From Christensenella sp. UBA5893 (lineage in GTDB: Bacteria; Bacillota; Clostridia; Christensenellales; UBA1242), in NCBI GenBank assembly GCA_002431905.1, contig DJER01000010.1, forward strand, positions 44,243 through 108,242: 64,000 bases of DNA. Direction: 5' to 3'. A model generated the notes under the pieces. That model did not search any database, was not told the DNA's origin, and saw only the letters and a list, made by a program, of their open reading frames with translations. Of the stretch, positions 34,802 to 43,146 are shown one piece after another. A program made the translations under genes and the position numbers. The stretch's first letter is position 1. The number at the start of each line of letters is the position of its first letter.

Positions 34802-35752
34802 TTATGCAATAAAAATTAACAATGCAAGGAAAATTGCTGGAGCACAGAACAAATGGCTATCTATTCTATCCAATATTCCGCCATGTCCAGGAAGTAAGTT
34901 CCCACTGTCTTTTACATTTGCATTACGTTTCAATTTGCTTTCCAACAAATCGCCTAATTGGCAAAGCACAGATGCTATTAAGCCGATTATAATAAAGTGC
35001 CAAAATTGTACACCAAAATCAGCAAACATTTCTGCATATTTTGGTATTGAATTAAATATTATAAATGTTACAACTGCTGATGCTCCGCCCCATAACAAGC
35101 CGCCAATTGCACCAGAAATTGTCTTGTTTGGACTAATGTTTGGGCATAATTTTTTACCCTTTATTAGTGACCCCGTAAGATATGCAAATGTATCTGTAAA
35201 AATAGGTATAACAAATGTTATAACAAGACCAAATGTTGCAAAAAGTGTCAAATATTCTTTTGATTTTACAAATACATAACTAGCTGTTCCTAAATTATTT
35301 ATAAGAATTAACGCAAAAATCAATGCAGTTGGATACAAACATGCAAAAAGTGTATGCAATGCCTTAAAAATAGAAAATGTATCTGATCTTATTTTTAGGT
35401 TTCTTGTTTTTATTTCATTGTTGGTTCTTTTGGAAAATGTTATTCCAAATAACGCAAGTAATCCTACAATTAAAATTAATACTGATAATTCTATCAAAAG
35501 TATCATATACCATTTTAAATCCAAATTAATACACAACACATAAATTGCATATGCTACAATTGGATAAAAAATAGGTACATACTTATTATTGTACATATTT
35601 GATTTTGCTAGCAAATTAGTCATTTCATATGCACCAATAGTTGCCAAAATTACAACAAATGCATCAAAAATATATGTTGATATATTTCTTGCAAATAAGA
35701 CTAATATAAGAACAGCCAAAACCATTGCACCTGTTATTATTCTTTGTTTCAT
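34802..35752 (-). CDS. cdsA: Phosphatidate cytidylyltransferase
   Basis: CdsA makes CDP-diacylglycerol from phosphatidic acid and CTP at the membrane. The 316-residue protein has about eight membrane helices and the C-terminal family signature region beginning LESKLKRNANVKDSGNLLPG and ending GGILDRIDS. The start overlaps the uppS stop codon by one base. A 50-residue soluble stretch between helices 4 and 5 is somewhat longer than usual. Confidence 0.94.
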   Translation of the reverse strand: MKQRIITGAMVLAVLILVLFARNISTYIFDAFVVILATIGAYEMTNLLAKSNMYNNKYVPIFYPIVAYAIYVLCINLDLKWYMILLIELSVLILIVGLLALFGITFSKRTNNEIKTRNLKIRSDTFSIFKALHTLFACLYPTALIFALILINNLGTASYVFVKSKEYLTLFATFGLVITFVIPIFTDTFAYLTGSLIKGKKLCPNISPNKTISGAIGGLLWGGASAVVTFIIFNSIPKYAEMFADFGVQFWHFIIIGLIASVLCQLGDLLESKLKRNANVKDSGNLLPGHGGILDRIDSHLFCAPAIFLALLIFIA

Positions 35753-36468
35753 TATTTTTTCTCCTGTTTTATCTTTCCAAAACGTCTATCTCTAGACTGA
35801 TATTCTATTATTGCCTTTTCAAGTTGTTTTTTATCAAAATCTGGCCAATGAATTTTTGGAAAATACAATTCACTATATGCAGATTGAAACAACATAAAGT
35901 TACTTAACCTTTGTTCACCACTTGTTCTAATGATTAAATCTGGATATGGTAAGTCTTTTGTGTACAATTCACTCGCAATATCATCAGCAGTTACAAAAGT
36001 TTTGCCTTTTTTTATCAAATTATTACATGCATAGGCAATTTCATCCCTACCGCCATAACTTAATCCTATATTTACAACAAAATTAGTATTATGTTTGGTT
36101 TTTTCGGTTACATCAACAAGCAATTCATATAACTCTTTGGGTAGCCTTTTTATATCGCCCATTGTTTGAATTTTTACATTGTCAGTGATAAAAGTTTCAT
36201 AATTTTCTTTTAGATGATTTATTATCAAGTCAAAGATACCATCAACTTCTTCTTTATCTCTTTGCCAATTCTCCGTTGAAAAAGCAAAAAAAGACATAAC
36301 TTTTATGCCAAGTTCTCTTCCTGCTTTTGTTACTCTTTTCAGAGCATCTACACCTGCTTTATGACCTGCAAGCCTTGGTAGTAATCGTTTTTTTGCCCAC
36401 CTGCCATTACCATCCATAATTATGGCGATATGCTTTGGCAAATTGTTTGGGTCTATCTTTTTTTGCAT
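35752..36468 (-). CDS. uppS: Undecaprenyl diphosphate synthase
   Basis: UppS (238 residues) elongates farnesyl diphosphate to the C55 lipid carrier of cell-wall synthesis. Catalytic motif IIMDGNGRWA is at residues 16-25 (Asp 19), with LSYGGRDEI in the middle and the dimer motif near the C-terminus (ELYFPKIHWPDF). One difference is that the usual LIRTSGEQRLSNF block is intact but the following residue pattern is MLFQSAYSE rather than LLWQ. Follows the small PASTA-like gene by 5 bases. Confidence 0.95.
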   Translation of the reverse strand: MQKKIDPNNLPKHIAIIMDGNGRWAKKRLLPRLAGHKAGVDALKRVTKAGRELGIKVMSFFAFSTENWQRDKEEVDGIFDLIINHLKENYETFITDNVKIQTMGDIKRLPKELYELLVDVTEKTKHNTNFVVNIGLSYGGRDEIAYACNNLIKKGKTFVTADDIASELYTKDLPYPDLIIRTSGEQRLSNFMLFQSAYSELYFPKIHWPDFDKKQLEKAIIEYQSRDRRFGKIKQEKK

Positions 36469-36473
36469 AGTAA

Positions 36474-36665
36474 TTAGTCCTTTAACTTGAATAAGAATTT
36501 CCCTACAGTCAAAAGGACTGTTTTGTCTTGTAATACTTCTTGGTTTGTAACCAATGTTACATCCCCATCAACATTATGATTGTTTTCAACAACTTTATAA
36601 GAAATTTTTTGGTTATCTAATTCTTTCTCGACATCTTCAAGCTTTTGCCCAATATAGTCCTTCAT
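36474..36665 (-). CDS. Small PASTA-like domain protein
   Basis: This 63-residue soluble protein resembles a single PASTA unit: YIGQKLEDVEKELDNQKISYKV, then a turn with NHNVDGDVTLV and a final strand TVLLTVGKF. PASTA units normally occur in tandem outside the membrane on Ser/Thr kinases and penicillin-binding proteins, but this copy has no signal peptide and no membrane helix, so it should be cytoplasmic. It lies between frr and uppS with 1-base and 5-base junctions, so it is a genuine operon member. Function unknown; the fold assignment is tentative. Confidence 0.6.
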   Translation of the reverse strand: MKDYIGQKLEDVEKELDNQKISYKVVENNHNVDGDVTLVTNQEVLQDKTVLLTVGKFLFKLKD

Positions 36666-37237
36666 TAAATCTCCATAACTTCTTTTTCTTTGTTTGCACT
36701 TTCTTCATCGCACATTGCAATATACTTATCTTGAATTTTTTGTACTTCTTCTTCAAGATTTGCATATTCATCTTCACTTATTTCATTATCTTTTTTCATC
36801 TGTTTGTACATATCCAAACAATCTCTGCGAGCATTCCTTAGTGCAACTTTTGTTTCTTCACAAAGTTTTTTTACTTGCTTTACAATTTCCTTTCTTCTTT
36901 CTTCAGTAAGTGCTGGGAAAACAAGTCTAATAACTCTTCCGTCATCGCTTGGATTAACACCAAGATCAGCTTCTTGCAATGCTTTTGTTACTGCTTTAAG
37001 TTGTGATTGATCCCATACATTAATAGCAAGTACCCTTGCTTCTTGAACAGAGATGTTTGCCATTTGATTTAATGGAGTTGGGACTCCATAATATTCTACG
37101 CTCACTTTGTCCAAAATATGTGGATTTGCTCTACCTGCTCTTATTACTTGATACTCAGATATTAAGTGGTCAATTGCCTTTTTTAAATCTTGTTCATAAT
37201 CGGCTTTAACACTTTTTACCATTTCTACGTCTTGCAT
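36665..37237 (-). CDS. frr: Ribosome recycling factor
   Basis: RRF (190 residues) splits post-termination ribosomes with EF-G. The two-domain fold is evident: three-helix bundle (residues 1-35 and 110-190) and a beta/alpha insert with RAGRANPHILDKVSVEYYG and PLNQMANISVQEAR. The C-terminal GITD-type helix is replaced by a slightly longer Glu/Lys tail. A promoter lies upstream, and this gene begins the frr-uppS-cdsA-rseP-polC-like operon. Confidence 0.96.
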   Translation of the reverse strand: MQDVEMVKSVKADYEQDLKKAIDHLISEYQVIRAGRANPHILDKVSVEYYGVPTPLNQMANISVQEARVLAINVWDQSQLKAVTKALQEADLGVNPSDDGRVIRLVFPALTEERRKEIVKQVKKLCEETKVALRNARRDCLDMYKQMKKDNEISEDEYANLEEEVQKIQDKYIAMCDEESANKEKEVMEI

Positions 37238-37260
37238 AAATTCTCCTTTAATACTATTTT

Positions 37261-37289
37261 ATATTACTATAAAATTGAAACTAAATCAA
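37261..37289 (-). promoter_or_regulatory. Sigma-A promoter for the frr-uppS-cdsA-rseP operon
   Basis: TTGATT (-35, 37284-37289), 17 bases, TAATAT (-10, 37261-37266), between the tsf terminator and the frr start. Confidence 0.65.
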
Positions 37290-37310
37290 ACAAATAACAA
37301 TAAAAAATAA

Positions 37311-37345
37311 GACTATAAAGAAATTATAGTAACTTCTTTATAGCC
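37311..37345 (-). terminator. Terminator after tsf
   Basis: A 12-base stem, GGCTATAAAGAA with TTCTTTATAGTC on the minus strand, contains one wobble, and a U-rich run follows. It ends the rpsB-tsf transcript. Confidence 0.8.
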
Positions 37346-37357
37346 TTTTTGATTAAA

Positions 37358-37975
37358 CTATTTTGTCCAATCTCTTTTTTCAAGACCTTCACCCATTTCA
37401 TAACGAGTAAATCTTCTTATGTTGATTTTTTCTCCAATAGCTAAAATTGCTTCATTAACAACTTCTTTAACTGTTTTTGAAGGGTCTTTTACAAAATCTT
37501 GTTCAAGCAAACAAATTTCTTTGTAGAATTTATGAATTCTTCCTTCAACCATTTTTTCTACAACGTTTGCAGGTTTTCCTTCATTCAAAGATTGTGCAGT
37601 CAAAACTTCTTTTTCTTTTTCAACTTCTTCTGCAGGGACTTCTTCAATTGTAACATATTTTGGATTTGCAGCAGCGATTTGCATTGCAACATCTTTTAAC
37701 AATGTTTGGAATTGAGCACTTCTTGCAACAAAGTCTGTTTCACAGTTGATTTCAACCAAAACACCAATCTTTCCACCCATATGGATGTATGAACCAACAG
37801 CACCTTCTCCGGCTATTCTATCAGCCTTCTTTGCAGCTGCAGCGATTCCTTTTTCTCTTAACCAAATAACAGCTTTATCAAAATCGCCGTTACTTGCTTC
37901 AAGAGCTCTTTTACAATCCATCATACCAGCACCTGTGCTTGTACGAAGTTTTACAACATCTTGTGCAGTAAACAT
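37358..37975 (-). CDS. tsf: Elongation factor Ts, short form
   Basis: EF-Ts (205 residues) exchanges GDP for GTP on EF-Tu. The N-terminal UBA-like domain contains [21 protein letters not shown], and the core holds [10 protein letters not shown]. It is about 85 residues shorter than the Bacillus and E. coli proteins, lacking most of the second core subdomain, as in Thermus-type short EF-Ts. It follows rpsB by 4 bases with AGGAG inside the rpsB stop region. Confidence 0.96.
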   Translation of the reverse strand: MFTAQDVVKLRTSTGAGMMDCKRALEASNGDFDKAVIWLREKGIAAAAKKADRIAGEGAVGSYIHMGGKIGVLVEINCETDFVARSAQFQTLLKDVAMQIAAANPKYVTIEEVPAEEVEKEKEVLTAQSLNEGKPANVVEKMVEGRIHKFYKEICLLEQDFVKDPSKTVKEVVNEAILAIGEKINIRRFTRYEMGEGLEKRDWTK

Positions 37976-37979
37976 CTAA

Positions 37980-38864
37980 TTATTCTCCTTCTTTTTCAGT
38001 CTTTTCTTCTACTTTTGCTTCTTCAGCTTTTGCTTCAGTAGTTTTAGCTTTTTTTGCTCTTGGTTTTTTTGCAGGTTTAACTTCGTCTTCTTCTTTTACT
38101 TCTGGTTCTTTAACGTCTGCCAAAACTGCGTTCATATCAAATGCTTCTTCGTCATCAGCATTCTCATTCTTATTAAGTGAAACACCTTCTCTTGCTTCAA
38201 TAACAGCATCTGCAATTGCACCAGCAATAAGTTTTACTGATCTGATAGCATCATCATTTCCTGGAATTACATAGTCAATGTCTGATGGATCACAGTTTGT
38301 GTCGATAAGTCCAACAACTGGAATACCTAAAGCTTTTGCTTCTTTTACGCAAATGTGTTCTTTGCTTGAGTCAACAACGAAAATAACTCCTGGCATTTCT
38401 CTCATATCTTTGATTCCCCCAAGGTTAGCTTCAAGTTTTTCTCTTTCATGCTTTAAGATTGCAACTTCTTTCTTTGGAAGAAGATTAAATTCCCCAACTT
38501 TTTCCATTTGGTTAAGTTTGTTTAATCTTTCAATTCTGTTTCTAATTGTTTTGAAGTTTGTAAGGCAACCACCAAGCCAACGATTGTTGACATAGTACAT
38601 ACCACATCTTTCTGCTTCTTCCTTTACAGCTTCTTGAGCTTGTTTTTTTGTTCCTACGAACAATACTGATTTACCTGACGCAACAACATCTCTTACAAAA
38701 GCGTAAGCCTTGTCGATGAGTTCAGATGTTTCTTCTAGGTTGATGATATGAATATCATTTCTTGCAGTAAAAATGTATTTTGCCATTTTTGGATTCCATT
38801 TTCTTGTTTGGTGACCAAAATGTACGCCTGCTTCTAGAAGTTGTTTCATTGAAATAACTGACAT
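37980..38864 (-). CDS. rpsB: Ribosomal protein S2 with charged C-terminal extension
   Basis: S2 is a 30S subunit protein. Residues 1-230 form the standard fold ([15 protein letters not shown] near the N-terminus, [26 protein letters not shown]). Residues 235-294 are an extra low-complexity tail, first acidic, then alternating Ala, Lys and Glu ([17 protein letters not shown]). A 130-base leader and promoter precede it. The gene begins the rpsB-tsf operon. Confidence 0.96.
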   Translation of the reverse strand: MSVISMKQLLEAGVHFGHQTRKWNPKMAKYIFTARNDIHIINLEETSELIDKAYAFVRDVVASGKSVLFVGTKKQAQEAVKEEAERCGMYYVNNRWLGGCLTNFKTIRNRIERLNKLNQMEKVGEFNLLPKKEVAILKHEREKLEANLGGIKDMREMPGVIFVVDSSKEHICVKEAKALGIPVVGLIDTNCDPSDIDYVIPGNDDAIRSVKLIAGAIADAVIEAREGVSLNKNENADDEEAFDMNAVLADVKEPEVKEEDEVKPAKKPRAKKAKTTEAKAEEAKVEEKTEKEGE

Positions 38865-38999
38865 AAATTTTTATCCTCCTTGTTTTTAGTCTTCCCCAGC
38901 GTTTTAAAACTCTATGTGCAACCTTAGTTAGTTAAAATTTAAGGCAACGGCAACATAAATTTTCAACTGAGTGTTAATTTGCCAATGAATTGACATAAT

Positions 39000-39029
39000 A
39001 CTATATCATAATGTACAACAATAAATCAA
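39000..39029 (-). promoter_or_regulatory. Promoter and leader of rpsB-tsf
   Basis: TTGATT (-35, 39024-39029), 18 bases, TATAGT (-10, 39000-39005) with TGA upstream. The 5'-UTR of about 130 bases (to 38865) has GTTGCC/GGTTGC repeats that could pair, so an S2-controlled leader is possible but not shown. Confidence 0.6.
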
Positions 39030-39044
39030 GCATTTAAAAGAAAA

Positions 39045-39069
39045 AACTCCAAAGATTACCTTTGAAGTT
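39045..39069 (-). terminator. Terminator after the FakA-like gene
   Basis: Stem AACTTCAAAG/CTTTGGAGTT with one mismatch and a 5-base loop, followed by six U on the minus strand. Confidence 0.75.
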
Positions 39070-39086
39070 TTGTTTTTTTTGTAAAT

Positions 39087-40724
39087 TTATTCCATTGAAA
39101 TAATGTAATAATAAACAGGTTGCCCACCATCAATAATTGTTACTTCACAATTAGGATATTTTTGTGAAAGTGTGTCACGAAGCGCTTCAGCATCTTCTTG
39201 TTTTACATCTTCACCATAGAATAATGTCAAATTGATAACACTATCATCAATCATTTTTGCAATCAAATCTTCTGTTGTTGGATTAACTAGATTACCTTTT
39301 GCCAAAATCGACTTGTCGTCAAGTCCAATAATTTCGCCAACAGACAAATCAAATCCGTCAACATGTGTTGACCTTACTGCATATGTTACTGATGCACTCT
39401 TTACATTTGTAAAGGCATTTGTAAGGTTTTCAGTATTTTCTTCCACTGATGCATCTGGGTTGAATGCCAAGGAAGCATTTATCCCCTCAGGAACACTTCT
39501 TGTTGGAATAACAATAAGATTTTTTGTTGTAAGCCCCTTTGCTTGTTCAGCAGAAAGTATAATATTTTTGTTGTTTGGGAAAACAAATACTGTTTTTGCA
39601 GGAACTTTGTCAACTGCATTTGCAATATCAGCAGCACTTGGGTTCATTGTTTGCCCACCTTGAATAATCTCATCAATCATAAGGTCTTTCATAAGGTCAG
39701 CAATACCCTTTCCAGGAGCAACACTAACCATTCCAAGTTCTTTTAATTCAACATTTTTGCGATTTGCCTTTTTCTTAAGTTCCCTATTTTGCTCACGCAT
39801 ATTTTCTATTTTAAGATTATATAGTTCTCCAAGTTCCAAAGCATAACCAAGCGCCAAGTTTGGTTGGTTTGTGTGAACATGGACTTTTACCAAAAGTAAG
39901 TCGCCAATACAAAGTACACTATCGCCAATTGACATAAGTTTTTCTCTTAACTTGTCAATATCGGCTTCTGTGGTTTTTTTGTTCATATTGATAATCATAT
40001 ATTCGGTGCAATATCCAAATTCAATATCTGCCAAATTGTTGATATCTGCTATAACATCATCGGCTGTTTGAATTGGTTGTCCATCATCGAATACTGTTGT
40101 AAAGTTTTCTTCACCAATCAATGCTTTATAAAAACCGGTAAAGATAACGATAAGTCCTCTTCCACCACTATCAACAACACCAGCTTTTTTTAGCACTGGC
40201 AACATTTCTGGGGTTTGTTGAAGGATGTCTTCACCTTTTTCCAAAACCAAACTCAAGAACTCTTCAAGGTCAGAAACCTTTTTTGAAATTTCGGTTGCTT
40301 GTTCACTCATTACTCTTATTACAGTAAGTATTGTTCCTTCCTTTGGCTTTGTAACTGCTTTGTATGCAACCTTGCTACCTTCTACCATTGCCTTTGCGAA
40401 GTTCTTTGTTGTGATTGTTTCAACTCCACTAAGGACAGAAGTCATACCTTTTATAATTTGTGATGTTATAACACCAGAGTTACCTCTTGCTCCACGAAGT
40501 GCACCTTTTGCAAATGCTTCACAAAGATTTGCCATTGTGTTGTCTGGACAGTTGTTAACTTCATTTCCAGCAGACTTCATAGTAAGGAACATATTTGTAC
40601 CAGTGTCCCCATCTGGAACTGGAAACACATTTAGTGAATCCACATATTGTTTATTTTGATCGAGAAGCGAAACACCCCCGATAATCATCTTTCTAAAGGT
40701 TGCCCCATTAATTGCCTTTTGCAT
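39087..40724 (-). CDS. DAK2-domain fatty-acid kinase subunit FakA-like
   Basis: This 545-residue YloV/FakA-family protein phosphorylates fatty acids bound to a FakB partner so they can enter phospholipid synthesis. The N-terminal DhaL-type nucleotide-binding domain has PDGDTGTNM at residues 37-45 and ALRGARGNSGV. The middle and C-terminal domains (about 200-545; GGQTMNPSA, VFPNNKNI, IGLDDKSI) match the family. No FakB is in the window. Preceded 8 bases upstream by the Asp23 protein gene, the yloU-yloV pair of Bacillus. Confidence 0.9.
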   Translation of the reverse strand: MQKAINGATFRKMIIGGVSLLDQNKQYVDSLNVFPVPDGDTGTNMFLTMKSAGNEVNNCPDNTMANLCEAFAKGALRGARGNSGVITSQIIKGMTSVLSGVETITTKNFAKAMVEGSKVAYKAVTKPKEGTILTVIRVMSEQATEISKKVSDLEEFLSLVLEKGEDILQQTPEMLPVLKKAGVVDSGGRGLIVIFTGFYKALIGEENFTTVFDDGQPIQTADDVIADINNLADIEFGYCTEYMIINMNKKTTEADIDKLREKLMSIGDSVLCIGDLLLVKVHVHTNQPNLALGYALELGELYNLKIENMREQNRELKKKANRKNVELKELGMVSVAPGKGIADLMKDLMIDEIIQGGQTMNPSAADIANAVDKVPAKTVFVFPNNKNIILSAEQAKGLTTKNLIVIPTRSVPEGINASLAFNPDASVEENTENLTNAFTNVKSASVTYAVRSTHVDGFDLSVGEIIGLDDKSILAKGNLVNPTTEDLIAKMIDDSVINLTLFYGEDVKQEDAEALRDTLSQKYPNCEVTIIDGGQPVYYYIISME

Positions 40725-40732
40725 ATATTCTC

Positions 40733-41083
40733 CTAAACTCTTACACCGACAACATGTATATTGACTGTATCAACTATCATTCCAGTAAAATCTTCAACTC
40801 TGTATTTTATTGTCTTTTTTAAACTTTCGGCAACTGCGCTGACAGAGATCCCGTATTTTAAGATACAGTATATGTCGATAAATATCCTATTATCTATATT
40901 TGAAATCCTTATTCCTTTTGAATAAGGTTGCTTTACAAGTAATTCACGAACACCATCTTTAAGGCTTTTGGTAACCAAATCAACAACACCATAGGAATCA
41001 AGCGTAGCAAAACCAGCGACTGCTGCAATAGCATCGTTTGAAATTGTTATCTTTCCATAGAAGTTATTTGTTTCAACTGCCAT
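40733..41083 (-). CDS. Asp23/Gls24 family protein (YloU-like)
   Basis: This 116-residue DUF322 protein starts TISNDAIAAVAGFATLDSYGVVD and ends TVNIHVVGVRV, both typical. YloU is always beside FakA (YloV) and opposite rpmB, as here, so this gene is the yloU orthologue. It is likely to sit at the membrane surface; the biochemical role is unknown. Two Asp23 proteins occur in this window. Confidence 0.92.
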   Translation of the reverse strand: MAVETNNFYGKITISNDAIAAVAGFATLDSYGVVDLVTKSLKDGVRELLVKQPYSKGIRISNIDNRIFIDIYCILKYGISVSAVAESLKKTIKYRVEDFTGMIVDTVNIHVVGVRV

Positions 41084-41116
41084 AATGCCCTCCTAAAATA
41101 ATAAATTCGCACAACT

Positions 41117-41145
41117 AATATACTATAAAAATATAAATACTTCAA
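41117..41145 (-). promoter_or_regulatory. Sigma-A promoter for the Asp23-FakA operon
   Basis: TTGAAG (-35, 41140-41145), 17 bases, TATATT (-10, 41117-41122), about 33 bases before the start codon with AGGAGG preceding it. Confidence 0.65.
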
Positions 41146-41183
41146 GTATTTTTTACAATTTTTCAAAATTTCTATTAAATCTC

Positions 41184-41212
41184 TTGATTTGTTGCAAAAA
41201 AAATGTTAGTAT
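41184..41212 (+). promoter_or_regulatory. Promoter for rpmB
   Basis: TTGATT (-35, 41184-41189), 17 bases, TAGTAT (-10, 41207-41212), reading toward rpmB from a divergent region. Confidence 0.5.
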
Positions 41213-41245
41213 CTTTGTGTTAATAAAAAAGTTACGGAGGAAATT

Positions 41246-41428
41246 ATGAGCAGAGTATGTGAAGTTTGCGGAAAAGGAAAAATGGGCGGACACAATGTAA
41301 GCCATAGTAATAGAAAATCAAATCGCACTTATGAAGTTAATCTTCAAAAAACAACAATGGTTGTTGATGGCAAAGAACAAACAGTTAAAGCATGTACAAA
41401 ATGCATTAAAACTGCAAAAAAAGCGTAA
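41246..41428 (+). CDS. rpmB: Ribosomal protein L28
   Basis: L28 (60 residues) is a small 50S protein. Features are an early CxxC pair (CEVCGKGKMGG), a typical GHNVSHSNRKSNR segment and a second CTKC pair near the C-terminus, making this the zinc-ribbon (C+) form. It is one of only three plus-strand genes. A perfect GGAGG precedes the ATG. In Bacillus rpmB is also divergent from yloU. Confidence 0.97.
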   Translation: MSRVCEVCGKGKMGGHNVSHSNRKSNRTYEVNLQKTTMVVDGKEQTVKACTKCIKTAKKA

Positions 41429-41450
41429 TAACAATTTGTTTGTATTAAAA

Positions 41451-41480
41451 AATTCACCAAAAATTTTGGTGAGTTTTTTT
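41451..41480. terminator. Bidirectional terminator between rpmB and spoVM
   Basis: TCACCAAAA/TTTTGGTGA forms a 9-bp stem with U-runs on both sides (plus: GTTTTTTT; minus: ATTTTTTA). It serves the convergent rpmB and spoVM genes. Confidence 0.8.
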
Positions 41481-41489
41481 ATGTAACTT

Positions 41490-41570
41490 TTACTTTATAA
41501 TTACCCTTTTGCAAATAAGTTTTAGCACACACGACAAAAATTTTGGGGTTTTTATACATATTATTTTCAT
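41490..41570 (-). CDS. spoVM: Stage V sporulation protein SpoVM
   Basis: A 26-codon reading frame, the same length as SpoVM of Bacillus, lies downstream of rpe and convergent with rpmB, its exact place in Bacillus. The peptide begins MKIICIKTPKFL, closely matching the Bacillus pattern MKFYTIKLPKFL, including the Pro at position 9 that kinks the amphipathic helix. The second half is hydrophobic and basic and differs. AAGGAG lies 8 bases upstream of the ATG at 41568-41570. SpoVM is a curvature-sensing peptide that localises to the outer forespore membrane and anchors SpoIVA for coat and cortex assembly. It is too short for routine ORF calling. Length, motif and synteny together make the call strong. 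Confidence 0.85.
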   Translation of the reverse strand: MKIICIKTPKFLSCVLKLICKRVIIK

Positions 41571-41624
41571 AACATTTCTCCTTACATCATATTATGCAAG
41601 CTTTCTCCTTTTGGTGTTATATTC

Positions 41625-42281
41625 CTACCTTAAAAGTTTTATCGCTTCTTCTCGATTTTCGCTTTGGAAAACATAATTCCCACTAACAACAATATCTGCA
41701 CCAAGAGTTTTTAGTTTTTGTGCAATTTCGGGATTTACTCCTCCATCAACTTCAATTTTAAAATGTGCATTATTATCTTCTTTAACTTTCTTTAATGCAC
41801 TAACTTTTCCGTATGCACTCTCCAAAAACTTTTGTCCACTCTTGCCCGGTTCAACACTCATAACAAGCACCAAATCACAATACGCAAGCAAATCTAGAAT
41901 TTCGGTTACATTTGTCAATGGTTTTATGCTTAAGCCACTTAATTTCCCACTGTTATGTATGTATTGCAAATCTTTTATAAGTTGCTTTTTGTTCTTATAA
42001 CTTTCATAGTGGACAGTGACAATATTTGCCCCAGCCTTTATAAACTTGTCAATAAATTTTGTTGGTTTTTCTATCATAAGGTGTGCATCAAGCGGAAGCA
42101 ACGTATTTGACTTTATATCCTTTAACGCAACATAGGAATATGTTTTGCTTGGCACAAATTTGCCATCCATTATGTCACAATGCAAAAAATCTGCAAAGTC
42201 TTCAACCTGTTTTGCATACTTGATTATTCCAATAATTGACTTAACCGGGTCAGTTGAAGGAGCAACATACAATCTATCCAT
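41625..42281 (-). CDS. rpe: Ribulose-phosphate 3-epimerase
   Basis: Rpe (218 residues) interconverts ribulose-5-P and xylulose-5-P in the pentose phosphate pathway. TIM-barrel motifs are DFLHCDIMDGKFVPS, LPLDAHLMIEKP and VMSVEPGKSGQKF, with the metal-binding His and Asp residues in place, then FKIEVDGGVNPE. The start overlaps the rsgA end by 8 bases. rsgA-rpe-spoVM is the Bacillus order without thiN. Confidence 0.95.
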   Translation of the reverse strand: MDRLYVAPSTDPVKSIIGIIKYAKQVEDFADFLHCDIMDGKFVPSKTYSYVALKDIKSNTLLPLDAHLMIEKPTKFIDKFIKAGANIVTVHYESYKNKKQLIKDLQYIHNSGKLSGLSIKPLTNVTEILDLLAYCDLVLVMSVEPGKSGQKFLESAYGKVSALKKVKEDNNAHFKIEVDGGVNPEIAQKLKTLGADIVVSGNYVFQSENREEAIKLLR

Positions 42282-43146
42282 GTGTTTTCACCCACCTTTG
42301 TTCCAAACTTTCGTATAACTTTCTATATCTATTATATCTTTCTTTGTCAAGTTTATCAACTTTTACAAGCTGTTTAATTTTACAATCTTTTTCCGGTTCG
42401 TTATAATGCGCACAACTGGAATACCTGCATTCATGCTTGTATTTGTTGTAGTCTGGATAATAATATGCCAATTCATAATATGGTATTGTAAGCAAATTCT
42501 CATCAAGAGATGTAAACCCAGCAGTGTCAGCAACCATAAAGTCATTGTTATAAAATATCTCACAATGCCTTGTTGTATTCTTTCCCCTGTTAATTTTTTG
42601 ACTCAACTCGCCTTCAATGGCACTATTTTCTTGGAACAATGAATTGACCAGTGCACTTTTTCCAACCGCCGATTGCCCAGCAAATGCAGATAAATGCCCT
42701 TTCAGTACTTTTGTTAATAGTTCCAAATTCTCGCTTGTTTTTGCACTCACAAACAAGGTTTCAATAAAAGTTGAATAGTTGTTTAAAACATAATTATTGA
42801 GTTCACAAGACAAATCTTGCTTGTTTACGATTAGAACCGGTTTTATTCCATGCGAATAGCAAAACAATATCAACTTGTCAACAATCATAAAGTCAGGTTT
42901 TGGAACTGGCGATATAACAATAATTAACTGGTCAAGATTTGCAAGTGGTGGACGAATCAAAAGTTTTTTTCTTTCAAAAATTTTATCTATTGTGTTTGTT
43001 TGAGCAAGTGTTATGCTAACATTATCGCCAACAAAAATGCCAGAAGATTTAAGCGTACCTCTTGGCTTACAAACAAATATTTCACTATTGCACTTAACCC
43101 AAAAATCATTGGCAAGTTTTTTTATAACAACACCTTCTCTATTCAT
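42274..43146 (-). CDS. rsgA: Small ribosomal subunit GTPase RsgA
   Basis: RsgA (290 residues) is a circularly permuted GTPase of 30S maturation. The N-terminal OB-fold (1-65) is followed by G4 (VNKQD at about 107-111), G1 (GQSAVGKSALVN) and G3 (DTAGF). The C-terminal zinc-binding region has CRYSSCAHYNEPEKDC. In Bacillus it is preceded by prpC-prkC; here rlmN directly precedes it. Confidence 0.96.
   Translation of the reverse strand: MNREGVVIKKLANDFWVKCNSEIFVCKPRGTLKSSGIFVGDNVSITLAQTNTIDKIFERKKLLIRPPLANLDQLIIVISPVPKPDFMIVDKLILFCYSHGIKPVLIVNKQDLSCELNNYVLNNYSTFIETLFVSAKTSENLELLTKVLKGHLSAFAGQSAVGKSALVNSLFQENSAIEGELSQKINRGKNTTRHCEIFYNNDFMVADTAGFTSLDENLLTIPYYELAYYYPDYNKYKHECRYSSCAHYNEPEKDCKIKQLVKVDKLDKERYNRYRKLYESLEQRWVKTHG

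Noticed and set aside
39232..40659. Long plus-strand frames opposite the FakA-like gene
   Set aside because: They mirror the codon pattern of the real minus-strand gene and have no ribosome binding site.
41586..41606. A second ribosome binding site and a very short frame between rpe and spoVM
   Set aside because: It encodes at most five residues before a stop codon; no support for a product.
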